Source: CAXKXX01 sp964059975 | GTDB lineage: Bacteria; Pseudomonadota; Gammaproteobacteria; Enterobacterales; Enterobacteriaceae | DNA length: 64,000 nucleotides | Direction of reading: 5' to 3' | Assembly (NCBI GenBank): GCA_964059975.1 | Contig: CAXKXX010000004.1 | Location: 62,001-126,000 of the forward strand | In this document: positions 1 to 9,400 of the stretch, piece after piece | Numbering within the stretch: position 1 is the first letter of the stretch | How the letters are laid out: each line of letters begins with the position of its first letter | Program-made: the position numbers and the translations under genes | The notes under the pieces: model-generated | What the model saw: only the letters and a program-made list of their open reading frames with translations | What the model was told of the DNA's origin: nothing | Database searches by the model: none

Positions 1-279
1 CTGCATAATTCCGTATTAGGAAATTTTCGTCCGGATCTGATTATTTATTTAGACCTACCACCATTGATTGGACTCCGCCGAATTCAAATGCGGAGGGAAT
101 TAGATCGTATTGAACAAGAGACGTTATCCTTTTTCAAGCGTACTCGAGCGCGCTATTTAGCTCTGGCGGAGGAAGATAGATCAATTGTCACGATTGACGC
201 TACACAAACTCTAGAGAAAGTGACGACCTCTATCTATAACTATCTTAGTCAGTGGTTGCAGAAAGAGGAAAGCCCCTAA
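1..279 (+). CDS. tmk: Thymidylate kinase, C-terminal part (cut by window edge)
   Basis: Open frame from base 1 to the TAA at 277-279, giving the last 92 residues of thymidylate kinase (dTMP + ATP to dTDP), a cytoplasmic step of dTTP synthesis. The segment LGNFRPDLIIYLDLPP followed by GELDRIEQE-like and FFKRTRARYLAL stretches matches the E. coli enzyme closely. The P-loop half lies outside the window. The stop codon overlaps the holB ATG by one base (TAATG), so the two genes are probably translationally coupled, as in the usual tmk-holB-ycfH order. thyA, the upstream step of dTTP supply, is also in this window. Confidence 0.95.
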   Translation: MHNSVLGNFRPDLIIYLDLPPLIGLRRIQMRRELDRIEQETLSFFKRTRARYLALAEEDRSIVTIDATQTLEKVTTSIYNYLSQWLQKEESP

Positions 280-1277
280 TGGAAAGATATCCTTGGCTAA
301 ATGCTCTGTATTGCTCGCTAGTTAGGCGGTACACAGTTGGGTGCGGCCACCACGCATTACTATTGCATGCTGACGAAGGTCATTGCGAGGACATATTACT
401 TTTTTCTTTGAGCTGCTGGCTTTTATGCCAGACGCATAAGGATCGAATTAGATGTGGCGTATGTCATAGCTGTCGACTCATGCTATCGGGTAATCACCCG
501 GACTACCATCCTCTAGAAACAGAAAAAGGTAAAAATAGCTTAGGCGTTGAGCTAATCCGTAAAGTGCTCGAGAAAATTTATTCTTACCCACAACAGGATA
601 AGGCTAAAGTGATACGGATTTCCTGTGCTGAGCTCTTGACTGAAGCGGCAGCTCATGCTCTGTTAAAAACTCTAGAAGAGCCCCCATCAGGGACTTACTT
701 TCTGCTGAGTTGTCGTGAACCTTTACGAATATTATCAACGCTACGTAGCCGATGTATGCATTGGCATCTGAAGAAGCCTGATGAAAAACTGAGTATGCAA
801 TGGCTGAGTATCCACGCCTCTAGAAGTGCGATCGAACAACGGACTGCACTACGCTTATATAATGGTGAACCAATCGCAGCCAAGGAGTTCTTATTGTCGG
901 ATCGATGGCAAAAGCGCAGTGCAATGTGTGATGCACTACACATTTCCTTAATACAACATGATATGCTATCATTTTTACCATTTCTTAATCTTCCAGATGT
1001 AGGAGAATCCCTACGTTGGCTGTGCACTTTATTGATAGATGCGATAAAATGGCAAAACAGTTTACCAGACTATTTATTAAATCAAGATCAGTATCCATTG
1101 ATACGACAAATAGCTGGGCAATCGCGTCGCACTTCATTGCCGAAAATCGTACAGAGATGGTTTATTTGTCGTCACCAACTGCTCAGCGTAGCTGGAGTCA
1201 ATCGAGAATTACTTCTAACCAACGAACTATTGTTTTGGGAAGAAGCCTGTCTCTCTCCGGATCGATTCCCCGCTTAA
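279..1277 (+). CDS. holB: DNA polymerase III delta-prime subunit
   Basis: 332-residue protein, close to the 334 residues of E. coli HolB, a subunit of the clamp-loader complex that opens the beta clamp during replication. The zinc-binding cysteines are at residues 50, 59, 62 and 65 (C-x8-C-x2-C-x2-C), the same numbers as in E. coli. The AAA+ core shows LLTEAAAHALLKTLEEPP and the LRSRC sensor motif. As in other delta-prime proteins there is no functional Walker A motif. The start is the ATG overlapping the tmk stop; an in-frame ATG at 252 would run back into tmk and is not needed. ycfH follows 27 bases downstream. Confidence 0.96.
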   Translation: MERYPWLNALYCSLVRRYTVGCGHHALLLHADEGHCEDILLFSLSCWLLCQTHKDRIRCGVCHSCRLMLSGNHPDYHPLETEKGKNSLGVELIRKVLEKIYSYPQQDKAKVIRISCAELLTEAAAHALLKTLEEPPSGTYFLLSCREPLRILSTLRSRCMHWHLKKPDEKLSMQWLSIHASRSAIEQRTALRLYNGEPIAAKEFLLSDRWQKRSAMCDALHISLIQHDMLSFLPFLNLPDVGESLRWLCTLLIDAIKWQNSLPDYLLNQDQYPLIRQIAGQSRRTSLPKIVQRWFICRHQLLSVAGVNRELLLTNELLFWEEACLSPDRFPA

Positions 1278-1304
1278 GACTGTATAAAGAAAAGAGCTAA
1301 AATT

Positions 1305-2093
1305 ATGCTACTGGTCGACTCTCACTGTCATCTTGACAGCTTAGATTATCAGAACTTACACATAAATGTGGATGACGTACTCACCAAAGCAAAAATGCGT
1401 GATGTTGGTTACGTACTAGCGGTTTCAACAAACTTGCCGAATTATCGTACGATGAAAAAGCTCATTGGCATAAGAGAAAATGTGGCCTTCTCTTGTGGAG
1501 TGCATCCACTAAGCCTTCAGGATGGCTGCGACTATGGCGAACTTCATCGTCTCGTATCTGGTAAAAATGTGGTGGCCGTAGGAGAAACTGGACTAGATTA
1601 CTTTTATCAGAAAAGCAATCTTGAAGTTCAAAGAGAATCGTTTCGAGAACATATTCGGATTGGTAATAAACTAGATAAACCTCTGATCGTGCATACCCGA
1701 AACGCTCGTTCTGACACACTAGCAATTTTGCGTGCAGAAAATGCGCAGAGCTGCGGTGGTGTAATCCATAGTTTCACTGAGGATCGTACTACCGCAAAAA
1801 TTGCTTTAGATCTTGGGTTTTATATTTCTTTTTCTGGAATTGTAACCTTTCGAAACGCTGAGGAATTAAGGAAGGTAGCTCGTTATATACCCCTGGATCG
1901 CATTCTAGTAGAAACTGACTCGCCATATTTGGCACCTGTTCCATACAGAGGAAAAGAAAACCAGCCCGCTTATGTTCGAGACATAGCCGAATGCATAGCA
2001 ATAATTAAGGACGTCGATTTAGAGATTTTCTGCGAAGCTACTACTAAAAATTTTGTACGGCTGTTTCGAATATCAGCCTTTAATCTAGGCTGA
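1305..2093 (+). CDS. ycfH: TatD-family metal-dependent hydrolase YcfH
   Basis: 262 residues (E. coli YcfH is 265). TatD-family TIM-barrel hydrolase, probably a DNase or other phosphoesterase; the physiological substrate in this subfamily is not settled. Metal ligands are visible in DSHCHLD at residues 5-11, in GETGLDY, in IVHTRNA, and in the ETDSPYLAP signature near the C-terminus. It sits third in the tmk-holB-ycfH cluster, which is a conserved enterobacterial order. The reading frame is intact and the gene ends at the edge of a 1.1-kb gene-free stretch. Confidence 0.93.
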   Translation: MLLVDSHCHLDSLDYQNLHINVDDVLTKAKMRDVGYVLAVSTNLPNYRTMKKLIGIRENVAFSCGVHPLSLQDGCDYGELHRLVSGKNVVAVGETGLDYFYQKSNLEVQRESFREHIRIGNKLDKPLIVHTRNARSDTLAILRAENAQSCGGVIHSFTEDRTTAKIALDLGFYISFSGIVTFRNAEELRKVARYIPLDRILVETDSPYLAPVPYRGKENQPAYVRDIAECIAIIKDVDLEIFCEATTKNFVRLFRISAFNLG

Positions 2094-2359
2094 GAGGGTT
2101 ATCTAATTAATCTAACTAGAATGAGTCATACTATGTTTACGAAGATCCTATATGGTAGAAATATTTAGTATTTTTATGACCATCTTTCTATGCATAAAAC
2201 GCTTTCGATTTGAGGAATAGCGAAAATTTTAGGACCTTCTATTAGAAATAGAATAATCATTACAATATAGAAAAGTATAATTATTCGAAAGAATACTTAT
2301 TTTTATCAACAGAAGATCCTTGGACTTGAAACATATAGAGAAGTTAGAAATCTTTTAGA

Positions 2360-2403
2360 TTAAATATGACCCACTAAAATTTTAAATATGACCCACTAAA
2401 ATT
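2360..2403. repeat. 22-bp tandem duplication (two copies)
   Basis: TTAAATATGACCCACTAAAA plus TT occurs at 2360-2381 and again, identical and adjacent, at 2382-2403. It lies directly before the inverted repeat at 2409-2446 in the ycfH-hinT gap. Perfect identity in otherwise decaying DNA suggests a recent duplication. Confidence 0.9.
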
Positions 2404-2408
2404 ATTGC

Positions 2409-2446
2409 TATGCGACCCCCTCTGTCTAGACGGAGGGGGTCGCATA
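2409..2446. terminator. GC-rich 38-bp near-palindrome, possible terminator
   Basis: Arms TATGCGACCCCCTC (2409-2422) and its exact complement (2433-2446) enclose TGTCTAGACG, itself nearly palindromic, so the whole element can fold with one mismatch. No T-run follows on either side, so classical intrinsic termination is uncertain. It lies 315 bp after ycfH and may be a leftover terminator or an mRNA 3'-end stabiliser. Confidence 0.6.
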
Positions 2447-3200
2447 AAGTATACTAAATGATTACGGGGTCACACTAATGCATCCTCATCTGCATACAAA
2501 TAACTTGCGTGATTATGGCCACTCTTATGGCACCACTAAAAGAAATTGTGCTTCGATTTTAGAATCAGAACACCGTGGCTGCTGCTAGACATATAATGCT
2601 ATCTTTAAACAACAAAACGTCTAAGGAACGAGATAACTTTTTCTATCAAGCATTTAGTCAGAACCTGCCATCAATCTTGAAATTATCCCTTCGCTCTTTA
2701 TCTATCTACTCACATTGGTGTTGCCATCTAGGTATGGGATTTCACAATCAAGCTACTATCGATTTTAAGTTTTGATAAACAGTCAGTTGCATACACACTA
2801 AATATGTAACTAATGAGAGAGTTTAAAATAAGAACCTGAAGGGAGGCACGATCCTAATATCACTCATGACTTTAGAGATAAATTTTAGTCCTTCACTAGA
2901 ATTGTTAATCTAATGATGAGGTGGCACTAAAAAATGATATTCTCAGCATCTTTTGACTCACCCTCACTCCATCGTATACGTTGAGAGCCTCTTCCTCTCT
3001 CTCAAATCCCTAATTAATAAAAAAGAACTTGAGGGCGCGGCGCTTCGATTATTCTTACTGATTAGTTTATTCTGGGATTATTTATGATGGCTTCGCATAA
3101 GACTTAATATCCTTTAATGAACAACATGTATAATTATTTAAATAGATGGAGTGTATAATTTCTATTATCCAACACTTACTATATAATAAAGGGGGCTAGA

Positions 3201-3560
3201 ATGCCCGAAGAAACGATTTTCAGTAAAATTATACGCGGTATAATCCCCAGTGATATAGTTTATCAAGATGAGCTAATTACTGCTTTTCATGATATCTCAC
3301 CCCAAGCTCCAACACACATTTTAATTGTGCCAAACATGCTGATCCCTACGCTCAATGATGTGACCATCGATCATGAAGCGACTCTAGGTAGAATGATCAC
3401 TAGTGCCTCGAAAATTGCTAAGAAAGAAGGGATCGCCGTAAATGGCTACCGGTTAATCCTTAACTGTAATCACCATGCCGGTCAAGAAGTATATCATATT
3501 CACATGCATCTTCTTGGCGGATGCTTTCTTGGTCCGATACTATCAGTATTTTCTAAATAA
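3201..3560 (+). CDS. hinT: HIT-family purine nucleoside phosphoramidase HinT
   Basis: 119 residues, the same length as E. coli HinT. It hydrolyses adenosine 5'-phosphoramidates and acyl- or aminoacyl-adenylates in the cytoplasm. The C-terminal catalytic histidine triad is seen as GQEVYHIHMHLLGG, and the N-terminal EETIFSKIIRGIIPSDIVYQD is nearly identical to E. coli. A strong ribosome binding site (AAGGGGG) lies 5-6 bases before ATG. The final dozen residues differ from the E. coli tail, which influences activity in HinT enzymes. ycfL, which follows hinT in E. coli, is absent; lpoB comes next after about 60 bp. Confidence 0.95.
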   Translation: MPEETIFSKIIRGIIPSDIVYQDELITAFHDISPQAPTHILIVPNMLIPTLNDVTIDHEATLGRMITSASKIAKKEGIAVNGYRLILNCNHHAGQEVYHIHMHLLGGCFLGPILSVFSK

Positions 3561-3620
3561 ATATTTAGGTACTCAATACCTGCATTTATAGCTTTTTAGC
3601 TAGCCCTAAAGGGAATGGTA

Positions 3621-4187
3621 ATGAAAAAGTATTTACTAACAGTACTGAGCGGATTAATCCTGAGTGGCTGCGTATCGCATATTCAAAAGCCCGAAATCCT
3701 CGAGTTGTCCAAGGAGGGAGAATCTCGCCATCTAAATGGAGAAATGAAGCCACCTCAACCTAAAATTCAAGAATTTGACTGGATTAATACCCTTCATCCA
3801 TTAGTAAATCAAATACTTAAAATCAAGGGAATTACTGAGGGTGACTCGTTGCTATTAGATAGCATAAATAATAACACCAGTGGTATATTGCAAACAGAAA
3901 AGGCGACATCTGTACTTTATAAAGAATTCGAGTCAAGCACTACATTCCACGTAGTTCCCCAGTCTCGATTGATTGATGCCAAGAAAATACTGGGCCTGTC
4001 TCTAGAGGATAGTTTTAGCTCACTTAGTAAATCTATCGGGCTAGCACGCATCGTCAATTCGGAGTACGTTTTGTACAGTGATTTAATTGGAGACGTAAGG
4101 TCACCCAATCTAGATATGCAACTTATTTTAGTACAAACTGGAGAAATTATTTGGTCAGGTAATGAAGCTGTTACACTTGTAACTTAA
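3621..4187 (+). CDS. lpoB: Outer-membrane lipoprotein activator of PBP1B
   Basis: 188 residues. The N-terminus is a lipoprotein signal peptide with lipobox LSGC (Cys17). The C-terminal domain (from about residue 52, FDWINTLHPLVNQIL, through VLVDS-like LLLDSINN, RIVNSEYVLYS and LVQTGEIIWSG) matches LpoB, which crosses the periplasm to activate the peptidoglycan synthase PBP1B. I chose the ATG at 3621 because AAAGGGA ends six bases before it; the ATG at 3615 would leave no Shine-Dalgarno spacing. The linker between the lipidated Cys and the globular domain is about 34 residues and proline-poor, against about 57 and proline-rich in E. coli (recalled). thiK, nagZ and ycfP, which normally follow, are absent. 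Confidence 0.9.
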   Translation: MKKYLLTVLSGLILSGCVSHIQKPEILELSKEGESRHLNGEMKPPQPKIQEFDWINTLHPLVNQILKIKGITEGDSLLLDSINNNTSGILQTEKATSVLYKEFESSTTFHVVPQSRLIDAKKILGLSLEDSFSSLSKSIGLARIVNSEYVLYSDLIGDVRSPNLDMQLILVQTGEIIWSGNEAVTLVT

Positions 4188-5272
4188 GCTTTAAGAATTC
4201 TTGAATTCAATAATCTGGCCCCTTATAACTTAATAAAAAATCCTATCTGGCGTAACTATTAGCCGAAAGGTAACTATTATCGTAAGGAAAATTCGCTAAA
4301 CAGAAATAGGCTGCGCGTGCGTCTGATCCTGACCTTTCAGGCTTCTTCGAAAATAGCGGCAAGATCGCTACGTATCGATTTATACCAGATAAGTAGACTG
4401 TATCATCTCCGAAGCAAGCCCTTCTGTGAAGATTTAACACGCTGACTCCAAAAGCGCAAGTATCAGCTATGCATACTGGTTCTAGATACGACCATATCGG
4501 TATAGCTCATATAGACCAACGTTAATCTTTATTCAATTAATAGGGTCTAGTCTCACGTTAGTCTAAGAAGACTAAAAAAGAAGAGGACCGGGCACGCTAT
4601 CATTATAGCAGAGTCATTTATCGTTTATTATAAATAGCTATCCTGAAAGTAATTTAAGGTCTCTGCTATAAAATAGTCTTAGATCAAACACACAGTATTC
4701 TAGATAGCTTTTTTATCTAAAGTTAAAATAGAGAGCATAAAATTCTCATATCATATTGAATACCGAACTTTTAAGAAACAATCTCAATTGTTACGCTAAT
4801 GATTGTAAGAAAAAATACCGAGCATATTCATGCCGTACTAAAAAAGACAAATTGTATGAGCTTAGATAGCTATTCCAAAAGATATGGAAGCCATGATCAC
4901 GTCAGTAGCTCAGGCAAATAATTGTTAGGCTTACGGATAGCTTCGAAATAAATTTGAAGCGGTAAGTGCCGTCCTTAGATCAGGGTAGTCAACGATTATT
5001 AATCTGAGAACTAAGGATAAGAGGTCTGAGAGTTAAGAATAAAAGCCAGTCTCATTTTGAAGTATGATGTTACTAACTTATCACATTACTTTTTCTAAAA
5101 TCTCGCATCAAGTGCTTAACTAAAGTGTCTCTATGGGTCAATTTTAATATGACCAAGCAACCTTGCATGTTATTCTGACTATAAAAAATAGATTTATTAT
5201 AGATGAGCCTATGTATTGTAATAATGCTTTATTCGCTTACGGATAACGTGTGGTTCACACCTAGGGGGTATT
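4188..5272. other. Gene-free stretch where thiK/nagZ/ycfP would be expected
   Basis: No supportable ORF. E. coli has thiK, nagZ and ycfP between lpoB and ndh; their loss is inferred from order only. An imperfect 22-bp direct duplication (TCTGAGAACTAAGGATAAG and a diverged copy) is visible around 5001-5045. No clear promoter for ndh can be named. Confidence 0.65.
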
Positions 5273-6577
5273 TTGACAACGCCAAAGAAGAAAATAGTTA
5301 TTATTGGTGGCGGGGCCGGTGGTCTTGAGTTAGCGACTCGATTAGGAAACCGATTTGGCCGAAAGAGAAAAGTAGCGATCACATTAGTGGATCGTAGCCA
5401 TAGCCATCTTTGGAAGCCATTACTACACGAAGTCGCCACTGGCTCACTTGATGACGGTATACACACACTTAGCTACCTAGCACACGCACACAATCATCAT
5501 TTCGGTTTTCAGCAAGGAACACTGACTAGCATCAACCGCAAGACGCAAACCTTACAACTAGAATCTATTTGCGACGAGCAAGGGGAAGAATTAATACCAT
5601 CTCGAGAATTAGCCTATGACATTATGGTGATAGCACTCGGTAGTACTTCGAATTATTTCGATACACCTGGTGTAAAAGATCACTGTATTTTTTTAGATAA
5701 TCACCAGCAGGCCCGACGTTTTCATAACGAAATGCTCAATTTATTCCTAAAGTATTCATCGTATTCAAATCGGGAAAAGAGCATGAGTATTGCTATTGTT
5801 GGTGGAGGCGCCACTGGTGTCGAGCTATCTGCGGCTCTGTACAATTCTGTGAAACAGCTACACCGTTATGGCCTTAAAAATCTAAGAAATAATGCATTAC
5901 ATGTGACGCTGGTAGAAGCTAGTAATCGTATTTTGCCGGCTCTGCCACCGCATATTTCTCTGGCTGCTCATTTAGAGCTCGAAAAACTTGGCGTACGGGT
6001 TCTGACTAGCACCATGGTGACTAGCGTAAACGTCAGTGGATTAAATACGCATGACGGGGAGTTTATCGATGCCGATCTAATGGTTTGGGCTGCTGGTATT
6101 AAGGTACCAGACTTTATGAAGGATATTGGTGGTTTAGAGACTAATCGTATTAACCAATTGATTGTTAAACCAACGCTACAAACAAGACGCGATCCGCACA
6201 TTTTTGCCATTGGGGACTGCGCTTCTTGCCCGAAACAAGGCGGTGGATTCGTGCCCCCACGTGCTCAATCAGCGCATCAGATGGCTTCACAGTGTTTCGC
6301 TAACATTTTAGCGATGATGAACGGGGAGATTCTTAAGCCTTACGTTTATAAAGATCATGGATCTTTAGTGTCACTTTCAAACTTTTACACCATTGGTAAT
6401 TTAATGAGCAGCTTAATACGTGGTTCTGTAAAAGTAGAAGGACGCGTTGCGCGTTTCATATACATTTCACTGTACCGTATGCATCAGGTGACTCTTCATG
6501 GTTATCTAAAAACGGGTTTAATAATAATAGTTGAGGGTATTAGTCGAGTGCTCAGACCGCGGCTAAAAATGTACTAA
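5273..6577 (+). CDS. ndh: Type II NADH:quinone oxidoreductase
   Basis: 434 residues, the E. coli Ndh length. Single-subunit, non-proton-pumping NADH dehydrogenase on the inner face of the cytoplasmic membrane, passing electrons to quinone. The FAD-binding dinucleotide fold is at residues 7-20 (KIVIIGGGAGGLEL), the NAD(H)-binding fold at about 175-185 (IAIVGGGATGVELS), and the FAD-contact AIGDCASCP comes later; the amphipathic C-terminus (SLYRMHQVTLHGYLKTGL, PRLKMY) is the membrane anchor. The start is TTG at 5273, supported by AGGGGG seven bases upstream and by alignment to the E. coli MTTP start. It is isolated from other genes by gaps on both sides. Confidence 0.96.
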   Translation: MTTPKKKIVIIGGGAGGLELATRLGNRFGRKRKVAITLVDRSHSHLWKPLLHEVATGSLDDGIHTLSYLAHAHNHHFGFQQGTLTSINRKTQTLQLESICDEQGEELIPSRELAYDIMVIALGSTSNYFDTPGVKDHCIFLDNHQQARRFHNEMLNLFLKYSSYSNREKSMSIAIVGGGATGVELSAALYNSVKQLHRYGLKNLRNNALHVTLVEASNRILPALPPHISLAAHLELEKLGVRVLTSTMVTSVNVSGLNTHDGEFIDADLMVWAAGIKVPDFMKDIGGLETNRINQLIVKPTLQTRRDPHIFAIGDCASCPKQGGGFVPPRAQSAHQMASQCFANILAMMNGEILKPYVYKDHGSLVSLSNFYTIGNLMSSLIRGSVKVEGRVARFIYISLYRMHQVTLHGYLKTGLIIIVEGISRVLRPRLKMY

Positions 6578-6585
6578 ATGTTTTT

Positions 6586-6618
6586 CCATGCACGCCCTGT
6601 CTCCTAGGTTGTGCATGG
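6586..6618. terminator. Hairpin just after ndh
   Basis: CCATGCAC (6586-6593) and GTGCATGG (6611-6618) form an 8-bp stem with a 17-nt loop, 9 bp past the ndh stop. There is no T-run downstream; a T5 run instead precedes the 5' arm. Weak candidate for the ndh transcript end. Confidence 0.4.
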
Positions 6619-6729
6619 GGTTCGAGGCTGCATTTGGTCCTGCTAGGAGGGGCATGTCTTATGTGAGATTATCAGTAATTTTTCATAAATTAGACACTTC
6701 CTTTCGAACGCATCCCATGCGTCCTAGGG

Positions 6730-6777
6730 CTCAAGTCAGATCGCCCGAATCTTCTGGACTTGGCGATCTGACTTGAG
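6730..6777. terminator. 16-bp perfect inverted repeat between ndh and tRNA-Ser
   Basis: CTCAAGTCAGATCGCC at 6730-6745 is exactly complementary to 6762-6777, with a 16-nt loop. It lies between convergent ndh (+) and the tRNA-Ser gene (-), so it could serve as a bidirectional transcription end, although no long T-run follows. Confidence 0.55.
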
Positions 6778-6815
6778 GTAAGAAAAATGTAATGCTTACA
6801 TTTATGGTTTTTTAG

Positions 6816-6905
6816 TGGCGGTGAGGGAGGGATTCGAACCCTCGATACGCTTCCGCGTATACACGCTTTCCGGGCGTACTCTTTCGACCACTCAGACACC
6901 TCACC
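6816..6905 (-). tRNA. tRNA-Ser (anticodon GGA)
   Basis: 90-nt serine tRNA on the minus strand with the 3' CCA encoded (complement of 6816-6818). The acceptor stem GGTGAGG pairs with CCTCACC and the discriminator is G. The anticodon loop CCGGAAA gives GGA, reading UCC/UCU. A long serine-type variable arm (TATACGCGGAAGCGTAT) and the T-arm GGGTTCGAATCCC are present. It closely resembles E. coli serW/serX. Confidence 0.96.
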
Positions 6906-8769
6906 ATTTAGAATCTGCGTGCCGCGCGTCAAATTATGGCAGTAATGATCAGATTAATTGAATAATTTTGAATAGGCTGACTAATTTAATTAAAAAATAA
7001 CATTTTACCCTTAATTTTTTTGTATTATTATTTGATGAATAGGCATTCAAAATTCGTCATTTTAAACATTTCTTTTATTTTAAATAAACTGTATCAGTAT
7101 AGCATAAAATTTAAAACTAATAGCTTATTTTATATACAGCACCTTATTTCTTATTTTTGTTTGAGTTCGCACTTAAATATTCTGATTGTGCTAATTTCTT
7201 TACTTCTAATACTCTCTGAGTATCTTCACTCTTTTAGTATGATTAAATGAAAAGGACTCTTCAGCAATGCCCTTCTGTCATCTAGATTATGTGAAGCATG
7301 CATTCTAACTAAGTACACCAATACCTGGACATCTAAAGCATTATATGCTATTGATCTTCGATCAAGAATAGCTAATTATTATCGAATACTTTTATCTAGC
7401 TATTGATTTTCTAAAAAATATTGCTATTAGGAAAAAATTGCAGCTACAAACTATTTATTTCGTGACTTTCCCAACCTTAATATGATTATTATCTCACTAA
7501 GGATAGAATAGTACTCCTATGAAAGTTTTTTTAATCGCATATCAGCGTAGCTTATATATAGAGTAAACTAAACATTAGAGCCGATTTTTGGGAAGACCTG
7601 ACTAAATCCTTTAGAATCTGTATAGATACTGAGTTAAGGAGTAGGCTTATGCTAGAAGTCCTTGAGTGAAACTCATACACTATCTAGATAAACGAAATTT
7701 TTTATATGGAAATAAGTCTTTCAGTAGTGAGGAATAGCTCATGCATGCTCGCGATCTATTTTTCTAAATCCCTAAGCGGCAGGCTTTGTTTTAATTTTAA
7801 GTTCCACCCGTTCACAATATCTAGACGCACTATGGTGCTTGATAAAAAAATAATTGGCGCAGTCAGTAAGATTTCTGAGAAGATAAGTTAATTTAGCTTA
7901 TATCCAATTACTCCCCGGTCACTAGACTACTATAGTTTTCTTTGATCTGAATCCGGAAAAAGGAAGATCAACCTTTATCTTGTGCACAGTCCATATTTGA
8001 TTTAAAAATTCTTATAATTAGAAGAATATCTATACTTTTTATCAAAACTCACGTATATCTCTTCAAAAGAATTCTGTACAGATCCAAGGATAACTATTCA
8101 TAAGTATTTTTACTTTCACCACCTTTGCTACCATGTCGATCTGGCAAGAATCGCAATCACAAAATATTTACAATCGGTGTTAAAAATTTTTAAAATGATA
8201 TGTAAAACTGGCACAGTAATACTCTGTATCAATAAGCACTTCTAATACAGACAAACTGCTTTTTTAAATAAAAATGGCCACGAAATCTTAATAGTTTTGC
8301 TTATAAAGCAAGTCCAATCTTAAGTGCTATAGATTCAGATTTTCTCTATTTTCTTATTTATCGCATACTCATGCTCCGTATTTTCTATGTACTCTAAATA
8401 ATCTACGTACCCATAAAATAGACATTGAGAAGTCAAAAAATTCTAAATAGTAACTTCGCTAGCTATTAATCATAATTCGATTAAATTTAAATAGTAAATC
8501 ATCCAAATTTTGAATATTAATAAATTCTAGAGCAGTCGAGTCGGATGGTAGCTCACATCTATCATTTAAAATGAATACCAATAGATCCTACCTTATGGGT
8601 AGCTAGTAACAATATTTATTAAGAATAAGTCTACTTCATATTAAAATTTGATACAAAATATCTACTGGATATCCTCTAAGAGAGAAATAGGATCATGATG
8701 ATTAAAAGCTGCATTTTTGTATTCAAAAATAGTGTTTAAGCGTATTATACACTTGATAGTCTCACTTAA

Positions 8770-8811
8770 GCTCAGTGAGATAAAGGAACAGCTCAATGAG
8801 ATAAAGGTATA
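8770..8811. repeat. 21-bp imperfect tandem duplication
   Basis: GCTCAGTGAGATAAAGGAAC and GCTCAATGAGATAAAGGTAT lie 21 bp apart, in the tRNA-Ser to fabV gap. Confidence 0.8.
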
Positions 8812-9321
8812 AAAACGGAAGTCTTAGCCATAGACATGATCACCAATAACGACACTAATGCTTTCATACGAAGAATCAGTGTTATAACGACGCTGTCGAA
8901 ATTTAGCAAAAAAATATTAACTGCAAATATTAACTACTATGGTGCATCTTTATGATGCACGATTAAGTAAATATATTTGCTGCTAACCAATGAGTAGCGC
9001 GATAACTCTCTGTCATGGCTTCAATTTAAATACAACCTGATATGGCATAGAGGAATGAGTGATATACGAAAGATCACCATTGATCTGCTACTCTTGCTAG
9101 AGTAGCACTTCTAGATCGAATATGTTAGTCGTATTTGATCCGCTCTACGATATTTAAAATTTACTTTATTAAAATATTCTCGAAGTAAATCTTTATCCGT
9201 ATTTTTAATATGCTATATTAAAGAGTAAAACCTTAAATGCATATCATTATTTACCATAGCTACTTAACCTAATGAAAGGGCGGGCGAACACTATCCGATA
9301 ACTCGATAACACCCGCCCAAA

Positions 9322-9354
9322 TTCTTAATGCATCCACCTTAATCGCATTAAGAA
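9322..9354 (+). promoter_or_regulatory. Hairpin(s) in the fabV upstream region
   Basis: TTCTTAATGC (9322-9331) pairs exactly with 9345-9354, ending 46 bp before the fabV ATG. Just upstream, GGGCGGG (9278-9284) pairs with CCCGCCC (9312-9318) over a 27-nt loop. They may be the terminator of a lost upstream gene or a fabV leader structure. No Shine-Dalgarno is visible before fabV. Confidence 0.35.
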
Positions 9355-9400
9355 AACAAGGCATACTGTAGCCTGCCATTTTAGTGATCAAAAAAATATT

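Larger units (their letters stand above)
2094..3200. other. Gene-free stretch where ptsG/fhuE would be expected
   Basis: No ORF here resembles a protein. In E. coli ptsG and fhuE lie between ycfH and hinT, so this 1.1 kb is probably their eroded remnant (inference from gene order; no detectable residue by eye). It holds a 22-bp two-copy tandem repeat at 2360-2403 and a GC-rich 38-bp near-palindrome at 2409-2446. A TATAAT at 3154-3159 could be a -10 box for hinT, but no good -35 is visible. Confidence 0.7.
6906..9400. other. 2.5-kb gene-free, AT-rich stretch
   Basis: I see no gene. The few small open frames are low-complexity, AT-driven and lack ribosome binding sites. Visible structure is limited to a 21-bp direct duplication at 8770-8811 (GCTCAGTGAGATAAAGG and a near copy), a 7-bp hairpin at 8942-8960, a 9-bp tetraloop hairpin at 9086-9107, a GGGCGGG...CCCGCCC pair at 9278-9318, and a 10-bp hairpin at 9322-9354 next to fabV. 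Confidence 0.7.

Noticed and set aside
2360..2446. CRISPR-like repeat
   Set aside because: Only two copies, adjacent without spacers, and no cas genes anywhere in the window.
2575..2775. 66-codon frame in the ycfH-hinT gap
   Set aside because: No Shine-Dalgarno and no PtsG or FhuE similarity.
7020..7250. 76-codon hydrophobic frame
   Set aside because: Composed mainly of I/L/F/S/Y/N as expected from AT-rich random DNA, no ribosome binding site, no neighbour or family signal.
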